Notes: generated by a model not told the origin, from the letters alone. DNA of 64,000 nucleotides from Caballeronia insecticola (GCF_000402035.1 NC_021295.1:1-64000); one strand, 5' to 3'; positions 17,174 to 25,723 are shown, counted from the stretch's first letter. A program made the numbers and translations.

Positions 17174-18424
17174 ATGGCAACACTTTTGAGAATGCCGGAA
17201 GTGGCGGCAAACGCCACGCACGCGACTTTGCAATCGTGGTTGCGAACCGAGGGCGAGATGATCGAGATAGGCGATTGCCTCGCGGAAATCGAAACCGACA
17301 AGGCAGTCGTCGAACTGACGGCGGAGGCATCCGGGACCATGGGCCGCCAGCTGGTGCGCCCGGGACAGGACGTGGAGGTCGGGGCGCCGATCGGAATCCT
17401 GATCGGCAAGGGTGAAAGCGACGTCGATATCGACAGGCTTCTGGCCCAGCCCGCGTCGGCGCTGCACGCGGCCACGCACGATCGTGAAGCCAACACCGAA
17501 AGAACGGAAGTGAGCACCCCATCTCCGGCCGCGAAAGCGGACGTTGCGCGGGTGTTCGCCAGCCCGCTCGCAAGACGCCTCGCTGTTCAGCATCGGCTGG
17601 ATATCGGGACCATCGCGGGGTCCGGTCCGAACGGGCGCGTGGTGAAGCGGGACATCGAGCGTACGCTTGGCGGGACGCCGGCTGTTCACGCGGTTGTTGC
17701 CGTGCCGGACGGCAAGGCGGATGCCGCCGCAACGAGCGCGGTGCCGGCCTTCATCGAAATTCCGCACAGCAACATGCGCAGGACCATCGCGCGCCGTCTC
17801 AGCGAAAGCAAGTCGACCGTCCCGCATTTCTATCTGAACGTGGATTGCCGCATGGATCGTCTGCTCGCGTTGCGCGCGGAGATCAACGCGGCGGCGACTC
17901 GCAAGATCTCGATCAACGATTTCATCGTACGAGCCGTCGCCGTTGCGCTTCGAGACGTGCCCGAAGCCAACGTCGGCTGGACCGAAACAGCCTTGCGCAG
18001 ATATCGCCACGCGGACATCGCGGTTGCCGTGACGACGGAGACGGGCCTCATCACGCCCATCGTTCGCGCAGCCGAGAGCAAGACGCTGTCCGCGATCAGC
18101 GCCGAAATTCTCGATCTCGCAGAACGCGCGCGCGTGGCGAAATTGCGTCCCGATGAATTCCAGGGCGGCAGTTTCAGCATAAGCAACCTGGGCATGTTCG
18201 GTGTCGCGGAATTCTCCGCGATCATCAATCCCCCGCAAGCCGCCATTCTGGCCGTCGGGGCCGTCCAGACGGTTCCGGTCGTCGACAATGGCGCAGTGGT
18301 TTCCGGGCAGGTCCTGCGCTGCACCTTATCGGTGGATCATCGCGCGATCGACGGCGCGTTGGCAGCCGCATGGATCGCCGCTTTCAAGCGGGCGGTCGAG
18401 AACCCGCTTTCCATGCTGATCTGA
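17174..18424 (+). CDS. 2-oxoacid dehydrogenase E2, dihydrolipoamide acyltransferase
   Basis: This 416-residue core component has one N-terminal lipoyl domain with the modified lysine in ETDKAVVEL near residue 40, a peripheral subunit-binding domain near 120-160 (ASPLARRLAVQHRLDI), and a C-terminal catalytic domain with the HxxxDG motif DHRAIDG. It transfers the acyl group from E1 to CoA. A single lipoyl domain is like acetoin or branched-chain complexes rather than multi-domain housekeeping PDH. It starts 1 bp after the VOC gene stop. Confidence 0.93.
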   Translation: MATLLRMPEVAANATHATLQSWLRTEGEMIEIGDCLAEIETDKAVVELTAEASGTMGRQLVRPGQDVEVGAPIGILIGKGESDVDIDRLLAQPASALHAATHDREANTERTEVSTPSPAAKADVARVFASPLARRLAVQHRLDIGTIAGSGPNGRVVKRDIERTLGGTPAVHAVVAVPDGKADAAATSAVPAFIEIPHSNMRRTIARRLSESKSTVPHFYLNVDCRMDRLLALRAEINAAATRKISINDFIVRAVAVALRDVPEANVGWTETALRRYRHADIAVAVTTETGLITPIVRAAESKTLSAISAEILDLAERARVAKLRPDEFQGGSFSISNLGMFGVAEFSAIINPPQAAILAVGAVQTVPVVDNGAVVSGQVLRCTLSVDHRAIDGALAAAWIAAFKRAVENPLSMLI

Positions 18425-18434
18425 GGGGCGCCAC

Positions 18435-19838
18435 GTGAATCACTCATCATTCGACCTCGCCGTCATCGGCGGTGGTCCCGGCGGTTATGTCGCCGCGATC
18501 CGGGCCGCCCAGCTTGGCATGAGCACGGCGTTGATCGAAAGGGATCAGCTCGGCGGAGTCTGCTTGAACTGGGGCTGCATTCCAACCAAAGCGCTGCTGC
18601 GCTCCGCCGACGTGCTCAGACACGTCCGGCATGCCGCCGAGTTCGGTATCAAGGTATCGGCGCCGGAGGTGGACCTGCCGGCCATGATCGAGCGTTCCCG
18701 ATCCGTCGCCGGACAGTTGAACAAGGGCGTCGTTCATCTCATGAAGAAGAACGGCGTCACGGTGCTGAGCGGGCACGGTCGACTGAAAGGAGAGGGGACC
18801 ATCGAGGTCACGGAGCGGAACGGGACGATCTCGAGTATTGCGGCACGCAATATCATCATCGCGAGCGGGGCGCGCCCGCGGCGGCTGCCGGGACTGGAGC
18901 CGGACGGCAAAACGGTATGGACCTATCGGGACGCACTCGTCCCGTCGTCGATCCCCCGGAAGCTGCTGATCGTCGGCGGAGGAGCGATCGGCATCGAGTT
19001 CGCGAGCTTCTATCACGCGATTGGCGCGCAGGTCACGGTCGTGGAGATGGCGCAGCGGATTCTGCCGGTCGAGGACGCCGATGTCTCGACGCAGGTCGAG
19101 ACAAGCCTCAAGCGTCAGGGCATTCAATTGCGCACCGGCAATCGAATCAAACGGGCGACGCGCGATAACGATTCATGGTTCGTGGATATCGGCGACGACG
19201 AAGGCGGCCGAAGCGAAACCCTTCGCGTCGATGTGATCCTGGTTGCGGCCGGTATCGTCGGCAACGTCGAAGACCTGGGTCTTGAACGAACCGCCGCCAA
19301 AATCGAAAAGACTCACATCGTGACCGATGCCGTCGGACGAACCGGCGAGCCGGGTCTCTACGCGATCGGCGATGTCGCCGGACCGCCGTGGCTCGCCCAC
19401 AAGGCAAGCCACGAAGGTCTGATCTGCGTCGAGGCCATCGCCGGACTCGCGTCCCACGAACTCGATCCGGCCTGCATCCCGGCCTGTACCTACAGTCACC
19501 CGCAGGTTGCGAGCGTCGGCATCACCGAAGCGCAGGCGCGAGCGAAGGGATACACCGTGAAGGTGGGACGATTCCCGTTCGTAGCCAACGGAAAGGCGAT
19601 CGCCATGGGTGCGACAGAAGGCTTCGTGAAGGTCGTGTACGACGCCCGGACAGGCGAGTTGCTGGGTGCGCACATGGTCGGCGAGGATGTCACGGAACTC
19701 ATTCAGGGCTTCGTGATCGGCAAGACGATCGAGACGACCGAGGCCGAGATGATGAGGGCGATCATGCCGCATCCGACGCTGTCCGAAGCCATGCACGAAG
19801 CGACGCTTGCCGCATACGGCCGAGTGTTGCACGCCTGA
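18435..19838 (+). CDS. lpdA: Dihydrolipoyl dehydrogenase (E3)
   Basis: This 467-residue FAD flavoprotein reoxidises the E2 lipoamide with NAD. It has the FAD motif GGGPGG, the redox-active disulfide in GGVCLNWGCIPTK, an NAD motif GGGAIG near residue 180, and the C-terminal HPTLSE catalytic pair. The start is GTG at 18435, preceded by GAGGGG. It completes the E1-E2-E3 set of the operon. A symbol is given because the family is unmistakable, although the replicon may carry other paralogues. Confidence 0.93.
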   Translation: MNHSSFDLAVIGGGPGGYVAAIRAAQLGMSTALIERDQLGGVCLNWGCIPTKALLRSADVLRHVRHAAEFGIKVSAPEVDLPAMIERSRSVAGQLNKGVVHLMKKNGVTVLSGHGRLKGEGTIEVTERNGTISSIAARNIIIASGARPRRLPGLEPDGKTVWTYRDALVPSSIPRKLLIVGGGAIGIEFASFYHAIGAQVTVVEMAQRILPVEDADVSTQVETSLKRQGIQLRTGNRIKRATRDNDSWFVDIGDDEGGRSETLRVDVILVAAGIVGNVEDLGLERTAAKIEKTHIVTDAVGRTGEPGLYAIGDVAGPPWLAHKASHEGLICVEAIAGLASHELDPACIPACTYSHPQVASVGITEAQARAKGYTVKVGRFPFVANGKAIAMGATEGFVKVVYDARTGELLGAHMVGEDVTELIQGFVIGKTIETTEAEMMRAIMPHPTLSEAMHEATLAAYGRVLHA

Positions 19839-19877
19839 CGACAGGCATCCACAACACCATTTTCTCCGGGGCTGCGC

Positions 19878-20618
19878 ATGTATAACTTCTCCAACCGGAC
19901 CTTGCTGCTCACAGGCGCCAACGGTGGAATCGGGCGCGAGATCGCAAGGCTGTTCTATTCCGAAGGGGCGAACCTGATCCTCACGGATCTCGACGAAACC
20001 GCGCTCCGTGAATTCGCGGGCGCCAGCGGTTTCGACGCGCGTCGCGTCGTCTGCATGAAGATGGATGCGTCGAGCGCAAAAGACGCCGAGGACGCCGTGG
20101 CGCTGGCGATGCAGAGCTTCGGCGGCATCGATTTCCTGGTCCCCTCGGCCGGAATCTACCTGGCCCAGCCCTTCGACGAGATGACCGACGAGCAGTGGCA
20201 CAGGACCATCGCCATCAATCTGGACGGTGTCTTTTATCTTTGTCGCCGCGCGCTCGGCGCCATGCGGGAGAACAGCGCCATCGTCAACCTGACTTCTCTT
20301 GCAGGGCATCGCGGGGCGTTCTACAACGCGCACTATTCGGCCTCCAAGGGTGGCGTCCTCAGTCTGACACGGAGTCTGGCGCGCGAACTTGCGCCGAGGA
20401 CACGGGTCAACGCGGTTTCACCGGGCATCATCGAGACGCCGATGACCGCCTCACTGGTCGAGAAGCGTGGCGCGGATTCGATCGGTCAAACGCCGCTTGG
20501 GCGACTCGGACAAGCGCGTGAAGTCGCCACCGCGGTGGGCTTCTTCTGTAGCGACGCATCGAGTTTCATTACGGGCGAAGTGCTTCAGGTGAACGGTGGT
20601 CTTTACATGGCCGGATAA
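19878..20618 (+). CDS. Short-chain dehydrogenase/reductase (SDR)
   Basis: This 246-residue protein has TGANGGIG for cofactor binding, PSAGIY in place of NNAG, a catalytic serine (LTSLAG) and YSASK. It lies 39 bp after E3 and has the same orientation. It is only distantly like the SDR at 13571, so the pair probably acts on different intermediates or stereoisomers. The substrate is not known. Confidence 0.9.
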   Translation: MYNFSNRTLLLTGANGGIGREIARLFYSEGANLILTDLDETALREFAGASGFDARRVVCMKMDASSAKDAEDAVALAMQSFGGIDFLVPSAGIYLAQPFDEMTDEQWHRTIAINLDGVFYLCRRALGAMRENSAIVNLTSLAGHRGAFYNAHYSASKGGVLSLTRSLARELAPRTRVNAVSPGIIETPMTASLVEKRGADSIGQTPLGRLGQAREVATAVGFFCSDASSFITGEVLQVNGGLYMAG

Positions 20619-20720
20619 GTGATGGACGTATAAGCGCATGAGGTTGTTCATTGCGCATCCGATGTCGTTTCGTGAGAGATATTCCCCATCAATAGCGATT
20701 GCGCCGCAAGCGACGCTGGT

Positions 20721-20735
20721 GCGCCAGTCTGGCGC
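20721..20735. promoter_or_regulatory. Palindrome upstream of the AroE-like gene
   Basis: GCGCCAG-T-CTGGCGC is a perfect 7-bp dyad in the 170-bp gap before the gene at 20789. It does not match the TGGTnnnACCA sites before the importer, so a second regulator or a cruciform is possible. Confidence 0.35.
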
Positions 20736-20788
20736 CGTGCATGTCCGCGAATGGCCCACGCTGAACCGATCCAATAACAGGAACATCA

Positions 20789-21610
20789 ATGGAAGTTGAC
20801 GGCGCCACGAGAATCGTCGGCATCATTGCAGATCCCATCGGCCATGTCCGCACGCCGCAGATGTTCAACGCGGCCGCCGCCAGACAAGGCGTAAATGCGA
20901 TCTGCATCCCGTTTCATGTGCAGCCTGAGAAGCTGCGCGAGTTCATCAGAAGCGCGGGGTCGTTGAAAAACCTGAATGGGCTGGTCGTCACGATCCCGTA
21001 CAAGGAAGCCGTCCTCGAGCTTTGCGATGAGCTGACCGCGACCGCGGGACTCGTTGGTGCGGTCAATGCAATGCGACTGAATCCGGAAACGGGATCGTGG
21101 ACCGGCGGGAATTTCGACGGCGCGGGTTTTGTCGCCGGGTTGCGCGCTCGCGGCCACATCCTTGCCGGACGGCGGGTTCTGCTCCTGGGCGCCGGCGGCG
21201 CAGGAAAGGCGATGGCCTTTTCGATTGCACGCGAACGCCCGGCTGAACTCGTCATCTTCAATCGCTCGTCGAGCAAGGCTCAGGAGCTGGTCGAACGATT
21301 GCGAGCCGCCATGCCGGACATCCTGATCAGGGCCGGCGGAAACGATCCGGCGGGGTTTGAAATCGTTGTCAATGCGACCTCGCTCGGACTTCGGGAAACG
21401 GATGCCCTGCCGGTCTCCGGTGTGTCGCGTCTCGACACCCGTGCGCTGGTGTGCGAAGCAGTGGTGGGCGACGGAGAGACGCGATTGCTACGGGAGGCGA
21501 GGCAGCACGGTTGCGAAATTCATCGAGGAATCGAAATGCTGTCCGGTCAGATCGTCGAGATTGCGAGTTTTTTCGGCATCTCTTTTTCGGACGCTCTTTT
21601 GAAGCGCTGA
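20789..21610 (+). CDS. Shikimate dehydrogenase-like oxidoreductase (AroE family)
   Basis: This 273-residue protein has the AroE architecture: an N-terminal substrate domain with VTIPYKE carrying the catalytic Lys, then GGNFDGAGF with the paired Asp, then a Rossmann domain with GAGGAGKA and NRSSSKA. The SxS substrate-carboxylate motif (usual form PIxHSxSP) is PIGHVRTP here, so the first Ser is Val and the second Thr. NRSSSK leans toward NADP. This pattern suggests one of the AroE-like catabolic paralogues rather than the biosynthetic enzyme. Position at the end of the cluster supports a role in the same pathway. Confidence 0.85.
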   Translation: MEVDGATRIVGIIADPIGHVRTPQMFNAAAARQGVNAICIPFHVQPEKLREFIRSAGSLKNLNGLVVTIPYKEAVLELCDELTATAGLVGAVNAMRLNPETGSWTGGNFDGAGFVAGLRARGHILAGRRVLLLGAGGAGKAMAFSIARERPAELVIFNRSSSKAQELVERLRAAMPDILIRAGGNDPAGFEIVVNATSLGLRETDALPVSGVSRLDTRALVCEAVVGDGETRLLREARQHGCEIHRGIEMLSGQIVEIASFFGISFSDALLKR

Positions 21611-21813
21611 GATCGGGCGCCAGCGGCCAGCGAACGGCGAGCATCTTACGATGCCCGCGCCGTCGCCTCTTGCGGCCTACCCGACGCTGGAACGTGCGCG
21701 AGTCAGTTCCGGAGCCTTGCCGTGGTTCGCCACGGTCCGGTTCGGTACCGCTTGCGCTGCGCCGTACCTGCGCCGGACAAGCAAACGTCCCGGTGGCGGG
21801 ATATGGTCGGCCT

Positions 21814-22995
21814 TCAGACCGCGGCCGCGTTCTTGGCCGCGTTATGGCTCTTGACCGCGCTCACGCGGCGGTGAGCGATTTCAGACATTGCGATCGCGGC
21901 CACCACGAGAGCGCTCGCGAGAAAGCCGAGCTGGTGACTACCGATCACGGGGATCGCCGTCGCTCCGACCACACCGGCGATCGAAATGCCGATGTACGTT
22001 GCCGAGGTGTTCAATCCAACGAGAACGGCGGCCATCGGCGGGTTCAGACTGACGAGCCGGAATTGCTGCGGCACGAGCACGCCCCATGCGCAGCCGCCCC
22101 AGACGAAGATCGCAATGGCCGAAGTCCACAGATTCACGGTACTCCATGGCATTGTCACGATCGCGAGCACCACGGCGGACAACATCACGATGACCACCTT
22201 GCGGGAGCCGACCTTGTCGAGTATCCGGCCGGTCAGCAGGTTAGAGAACGTGCCGGCCAGGCCCCACAGCACCAGCAGGCCGCCCAGTACGCTCGGGTTG
22301 CCGCCTGTTGCGCGGTCGAAAACGATCGAGACGTAGTTATAGATGATGAAGGTGCCGACCTGCGCCAGCACTGTCGTCAGCAGAATCAGCCCGACTCGCG
22401 AATCCGCAAGCGGAGCAAAGCGCTTGAGCAGCGAAATCGCAGGGGGCTGCGGAACCTCGTCCAGAAGCGTCCAGACGCCGACGAACCCCGCCACGCCGAG
22501 CGCGGCAACGAAGGCAAGCGACCAGCGCCAGTCCGCCAGACCGCCGATCACGGCGCCGATCGGCGTACCGAGCGCGGTCGAGGTGGTCAACCCGGCCACG
22601 ATGATCGACAGAGCGAATCCTCGCCGTTCGGGCGGAACCAGCATGGTGCCCGTGCCGCTCGCGGTGGGCGAGAATGTGGCCGCGCCGATGCCCGCCAGTA
22701 CGCGCGTGATCAACGCGACATGCAGGCTCGGAGAGAAGATCGTACCGATGTTCGCTACGATGAAAATGCCCATGCCGATCAGTAGAAGCCGCTTGCGAGG
22801 CACGCCGGCGGCCAGCGCGGCAATCGTCGGGGCGAGCAGGGCGAAGGTGAGCGCATAAGCGGTAATGAGTTGGCCTGCTGCTCCGATGCTGACGTGATAG
22901 TAGCCGGCGATCGAAGGCAGAATTCCGCCGAAGACGAAGCTGTCCGTTCCCAGGGCAAACATCCCCAGGGCTAAGGTGATGAGACGCCTATCCAT
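21814..22995 (-). CDS. Major facilitator superfamily exporter (DHA1 type)
   Basis: This 393-residue inner-membrane transporter has twelve hydrophobic segments and the DHA1 drug-exporter features: LGTDSFVFGGILPSIA in TM1 and a GTPIGAVIGG segment near TM5. The loop between TM2 and TM3 (AAGVPRKRLLL) is a degenerate MFS motif. The ATG at 22995 has GAGAG upstream and is preferred over one 45 bp earlier. It diverges from the HxlR regulator at 23388, with AGTTGC dyads between them, so it is a likely regulated target. The substrate is unknown. Confidence 0.88.
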   Translation of the reverse strand: MDRRLITLALGMFALGTDSFVFGGILPSIAGYYHVSIGAAGQLITAYALTFALLAPTIAALAAGVPRKRLLLIGMGIFIVANIGTIFSPSLHVALITRVLAGIGAATFSPTASGTGTMLVPPERRGFALSIIVAGLTTSTALGTPIGAVIGGLADWRWSLAFVAALGVAGFVGVWTLLDEVPQPPAISLLKRFAPLADSRVGLILLTTVLAQVGTFIIYNYVSIVFDRATGGNPSVLGGLLVLWGLAGTFSNLLTGRILDKVGSRKVVIVMLSAVVLAIVTMPWSTVNLWTSAIAIFVWGGCAWGVLVPQQFRLVSLNPPMAAVLVGLNTSATYIGISIAGVVGATAIPVIGSHQLGFLASALVVAAIAMSEIAHRRVSAVKSHNAAKNAAAV

Positions 22996-23025
22996 GATTT
23001 CTCTCTGTGAAGACGGTGATCTTGA

Positions 23026-23042
23026 AGTTGCTTGACGCAACT
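23026..23042. promoter_or_regulatory. AGTTGC dyad before the MFS gene
   Basis: AGTTGC-TTGAC-GCAACT is a perfect 6-bp inverted repeat ending 47 bp and starting 31 bp from the MFS start at 22995. The half-site recurs in the shared HxlR-region motif at 23102 and 56853, which makes it a candidate HxlR operator. Confidence 0.45.
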
Positions 23043-23101
23043 ATACATAGCATGTCTCCCTCATAGAATCGTGAGGATCTGAGTAACAGTTCGCCAGAAT
23101 T

Positions 23102-23124
23102 CGGGTAAGTTGCGTGATGAAACG
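23102..23124. promoter_or_regulatory. HxlR-region shared motif, copy 1
   Basis: CGGGTAAGTTGCG (23102-23114) is identical to 56853-56865 before the other HxlR gene. In both places five bases and then AAAC follow. It sits in the MFS/HxlR divergent gap. Confidence 0.45.
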
Positions 23125-23387
23125 TGTGCTATAAGTGATGCATACGGTTGATGGCGTTGCACCCTGTGCGTCTGCGGAATTGCATGTCCGTTGTGGTTTT
23201 GCAGACATCGAGACTCGCGATGGTGATGTGCGGTTGCACATGACGAGCATCGAAATCGGCCAGGGTCGAATGTTCAGCTTAATTTCAGTGAACCGTAGGT
23301 GCGCTTGCGGTTCAAGCGTCGTCTCGTTTGGTCCCTGTTCTCGAAGGGCGAGACAGCGGCGCGAGTGTCCGGCAGTGGAGAGTTGAT

Positions 23388-23897
23388 ATGTACAGGAAGC
23401 GCTTCGACGACATGAATTGTTCGATTGCTCGAACGCTCGACGAGGTTGGTGAATGGTGGACGCTGCTTATCGTGCGGGAATGCACCCAGGGCACGACGCG
23501 ATTCGATGAATTCCAGAAGGAGCTTGGAATCGCACGAAACGTGCTGACGGTGCGGCTGGAACGATTGATCGAGCTTGGCATCATCGAGCGCTACCCGCTG
23601 CCGGAGCGGGCGAATACCTTTGGATACCGTCTGACCGAGAAGGGAGACGATCTGTATCCGGTGCTGATTGCAATGATGCAGTGGGGAGATCGCTGGCTGG
23701 CTCGAAACGGCAAGCCTCCGGTGACGCTCGTCGATCACGCGAACGGGCAAGCCTTGAAGCCCGTTGCCGTTCAGACCAAGAGCGGAAAGGCGTTGAGCTT
23801 TCGGGACGTTCGCTTCGCGCCCGGTCCGGGCGCGACGTCCACCACGCGTGCCATCATCAAGAGCCGCAATCGAAAAGTCCTTGGCATCGAGGGCTGA
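23388..23897 (+). CDS. HxlR-family winged-helix regulator
   Basis: This 169-residue DNA-binding protein has the HxlR start pattern (a Cys at residue 12, then VGEWWTLLIVRE and LGIARNVLTVRLERLIELGIIER), the MarR-like winged helix of this family. The lone N-terminal Cys is the thiol used for redox or electrophile sensing in some relatives. A charged tail of about 55 residues follows the core. It is paralogous to the gene at 56897 (identical EVGEWWTLLIV block). The ATG at 23388 has GGAGAG upstream. It diverges from the MFS gene, which it probably represses. Confidence 0.9.
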   Translation: MYRKRFDDMNCSIARTLDEVGEWWTLLIVRECTQGTTRFDEFQKELGIARNVLTVRLERLIELGIIERYPLPERANTFGYRLTEKGDDLYPVLIAMMQWGDRWLARNGKPPVTLVDHANGQALKPVAVQTKSGKALSFRDVRFAPGPGATSTTRAIIKSRNRKVLGIEG

Positions 23898-24245
23898 GCG
23901 GATTCTCGTCACGATCGACGCGTGTGCGACGAGAGGCTTGGGCCGGCACGTCCGGTCGGAAAGCCACTTAATGCATGAATAGCCGGCCGCCAGGGCTGGG
24001 CTTTTCCTTGGGTTCGTCCTTGGTGGAGTCCTTGCCGCGAAGATCGGCTGGCTATCGAGTCGCTCGGGGAGAAGAGGCTCACATATCTCGTACCCTCGAC
24101 GTGCATCTCCCGATGCACAATCAAGGCACATATCCAAAAAAAGGCGCAATATCCACTGTCGCGAATCGCAACGCGATGGGGCTTTCAATACTTTGGTATT
24201 GGTTTTTATGCCTCTGGCAGGTATCAATTCACAATAGAGGTAGAC
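23898..24245. other. Intergenic region before the BON-domain gene
   Basis: No gene is visible in these 348 bp. The only structure noted is a dyad, CAATAC-TTTG-GTATTG at 24186-24201, 45 bp before the BON gene start. A similar dyad with the same arms lies at 39281-39296 in the regulator/kinase gap. Confidence 0.4.
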
Positions 24246-24584
24246 ATGAGAAAGTTTTTGATTCATGCCTTGCTGGCTCTGTTTTCAGTATCCGGCTCAT
24301 TCGCTGCGTACGCTCAGTCCACGGATGCTCCGGTTGCGAAGACATCGACGAAAGCCACGCCGGCGGATCGCGCGCTAGCGAAAGCAGTGCGGCGGGCACT
24401 GGCGAAAACACCGGGTTTCGATGTTTCCGGCGTCTTCGTTCGCGCTCGTGGCGGGGCGGTCGTGTTGAGCGGATCGGTGAAGAGCGGGGAGCAGATCGAA
24501 CAGGCCGCGCAGATCACGAAATCGGTCGATGGAGTAACGTCCGTCACCAACAAGCTGGCGCTGTTTCACGGCGGCAATGGCTGA
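24246..24584 (+). CDS. BON-domain periplasmic protein
   Basis: This 112-residue protein starts with a Sec signal peptide (about residues 1-24, ending AAYAQS). One BON domain follows (about 40-107): VRRALAKTPGFDVSGVFVRARGGAVVLSGSV then a second helix leading to VDGVTSVTNKL. BON domains are thought to bind membranes or envelope partners, and small single-BON proteins are often osmotic or envelope stress proteins. AGAGG lies 8 bp before the ATG. It stands alone. Confidence 0.88.
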   Translation: MRKFLIHALLALFSVSGSFAAYAQSTDAPVAKTSTKATPADRALAKAVRRALAKTPGFDVSGVFVRARGGAVVLSGSVKSGEQIEQAAQITKSVDGVTSVTNKLALFHGGNG

Positions 24585-24799
24585 TTGCTGAGGCGAAGCG
24601 GCTGGCCGAAGGATGGGCTCGCAGCTCATCCTGAGCGGATCGTCCGCCCTGCCGCGGCACGGGAACGCGGCACCCTACGACTTCCCCTCGTTACCCATGT
24701 TCGCTTCCGCATTTCTCGCTCTCTTCGCGATGAATGACTTGTGATCGGCCATGTCGCGGTGATCCCCCAACCAGCATTCGCCCGAGATGGCCATCATAA

Positions 24800-24863
24800 G
24801 GAACACGCCCTTTGCGCTTCAAAGGGCGGTTCCCGGCAGCGTCGTCCACAGACTCCTGCCGGG
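24800..24863. other. Two adjacent strong hairpins in a gene-free gap
   Basis: Within the 537-bp gap 24585-25121 there is no gene. The first hairpin pairs CGCCCTTTG (24806-24814) with CAAAGGGCG (24820-24828), extended by GGAAC/GTTCC past one bulge. The second pairs CCCGGCAG (24832-24839) with CTGCCGGG (24856-24863), sharing two bases with the first. TCCTGCC (24854) can also pair with GGCAGGA near 24934. A TTACG/CGTAA dyad lies at 24985-25000. A small RNA or structured leader is possible; there is no clear promoter or T tract. Confidence 0.4.
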
Positions 24864-25121
24864 ATCGGCCGTCCAGTCAATGCACCGGACACACCCTGGT
24901 AGTCCATCCGGAAGTCACTCTGCCGAGTCCTGGCAGGATTTGATGTTTTCTTGACCTTTACGCCATTCGATTAGCCGGGTACTTTTACGTACGATCGTAA
25001 GCGGGCTAGCCGCTTTCATCGAGCAGTTGACGTGCACCCCTGCTGGATGCCGTTGATTCGGCGCCGCGCGCGCTTCGGAGTGGGACAACGCGTTAGCCGG
25101 ATTTTGTAAAGGGATTTCGAA

Positions 25122-25328
25122 ATGGCCATCGCCATTACTTGCGCCTCTTGCGGAAAGGTGGGGTTGATCGATGAGGAGGCGCTGAATCTACACGACGGAA
25201 AAATCGATGTTCTGGCCTTCACGGCGCCGGAAGGCTTTCACAAGGTGATGTTCGGATTGAGATCCGAGGACGTATATCTTTACTGCTCCGACTGCAAGGT
25301 TCCCGCAGACCTGCCGACCCTGCAATAG
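25122..25328 (+). CDS. Small protein with two CxxC motifs (zinc-ribbon-like)
   Basis: This 68-residue protein has CASC at residues 8-11 and CSDC near 57-60, spaced like a zinc knuckle. Between them are acidic and hydrophobic stretches (IDVLAFTAPEGFHKVMFG). GGGAT lies about 10 bp before the ATG. The coding strand has the neighbours' codon bias. I do not recognise a named family. It may bind zinc or act as an accessory to a larger partner. Confidence 0.65.
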   Translation: MAIAITCASCGKVGLIDEEALNLHDGKIDVLAFTAPEGFHKVMFGLRSEDVYLYCSDCKVPADLPTLQ

Positions 25329-25723
25329 CTCCGAATGCACAAATAGAATAAGCGTTATGGCGCATGACATCGATTGATCACCGCGAACCGGCGCAATACG
25401 ACGACAACAGCGCGGCGTCCTCCGCAACGTAAGTTCGCGGGAGACAAAACCTTCAGCGGGAAACATCGAGTCGCGCCGCGGGGTGGCATCGCGGCATGAC
25501 TGGAATGTCGCCGTCTCCTGCGGGGCCACCTTGCTCCTCCATTCCGCGCTATGCAGCGGTCTGGCGAACGCAGCCCGCTCATACTCCCTTGACGACGTGT
25601 AACCTTATCCGCGCGAGGTTAGACTGCGGCTGCGGAATCACGCGCGAACCACGACTCAAGCTGATCGGAACTCGCTCCGAGGACTGAGTATCGGCCCGAC
25701 AAAATCTTCCGAGTAAAGGGATC
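25329..25723. other. Intergenic region
   Basis: I see no convincing gene, terminator or repeat in these 395 bp. It must contain the promoter of the GlxA-type gene at 25724, but no clear -35/-10 pair stood out. Confidence 0.35.
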
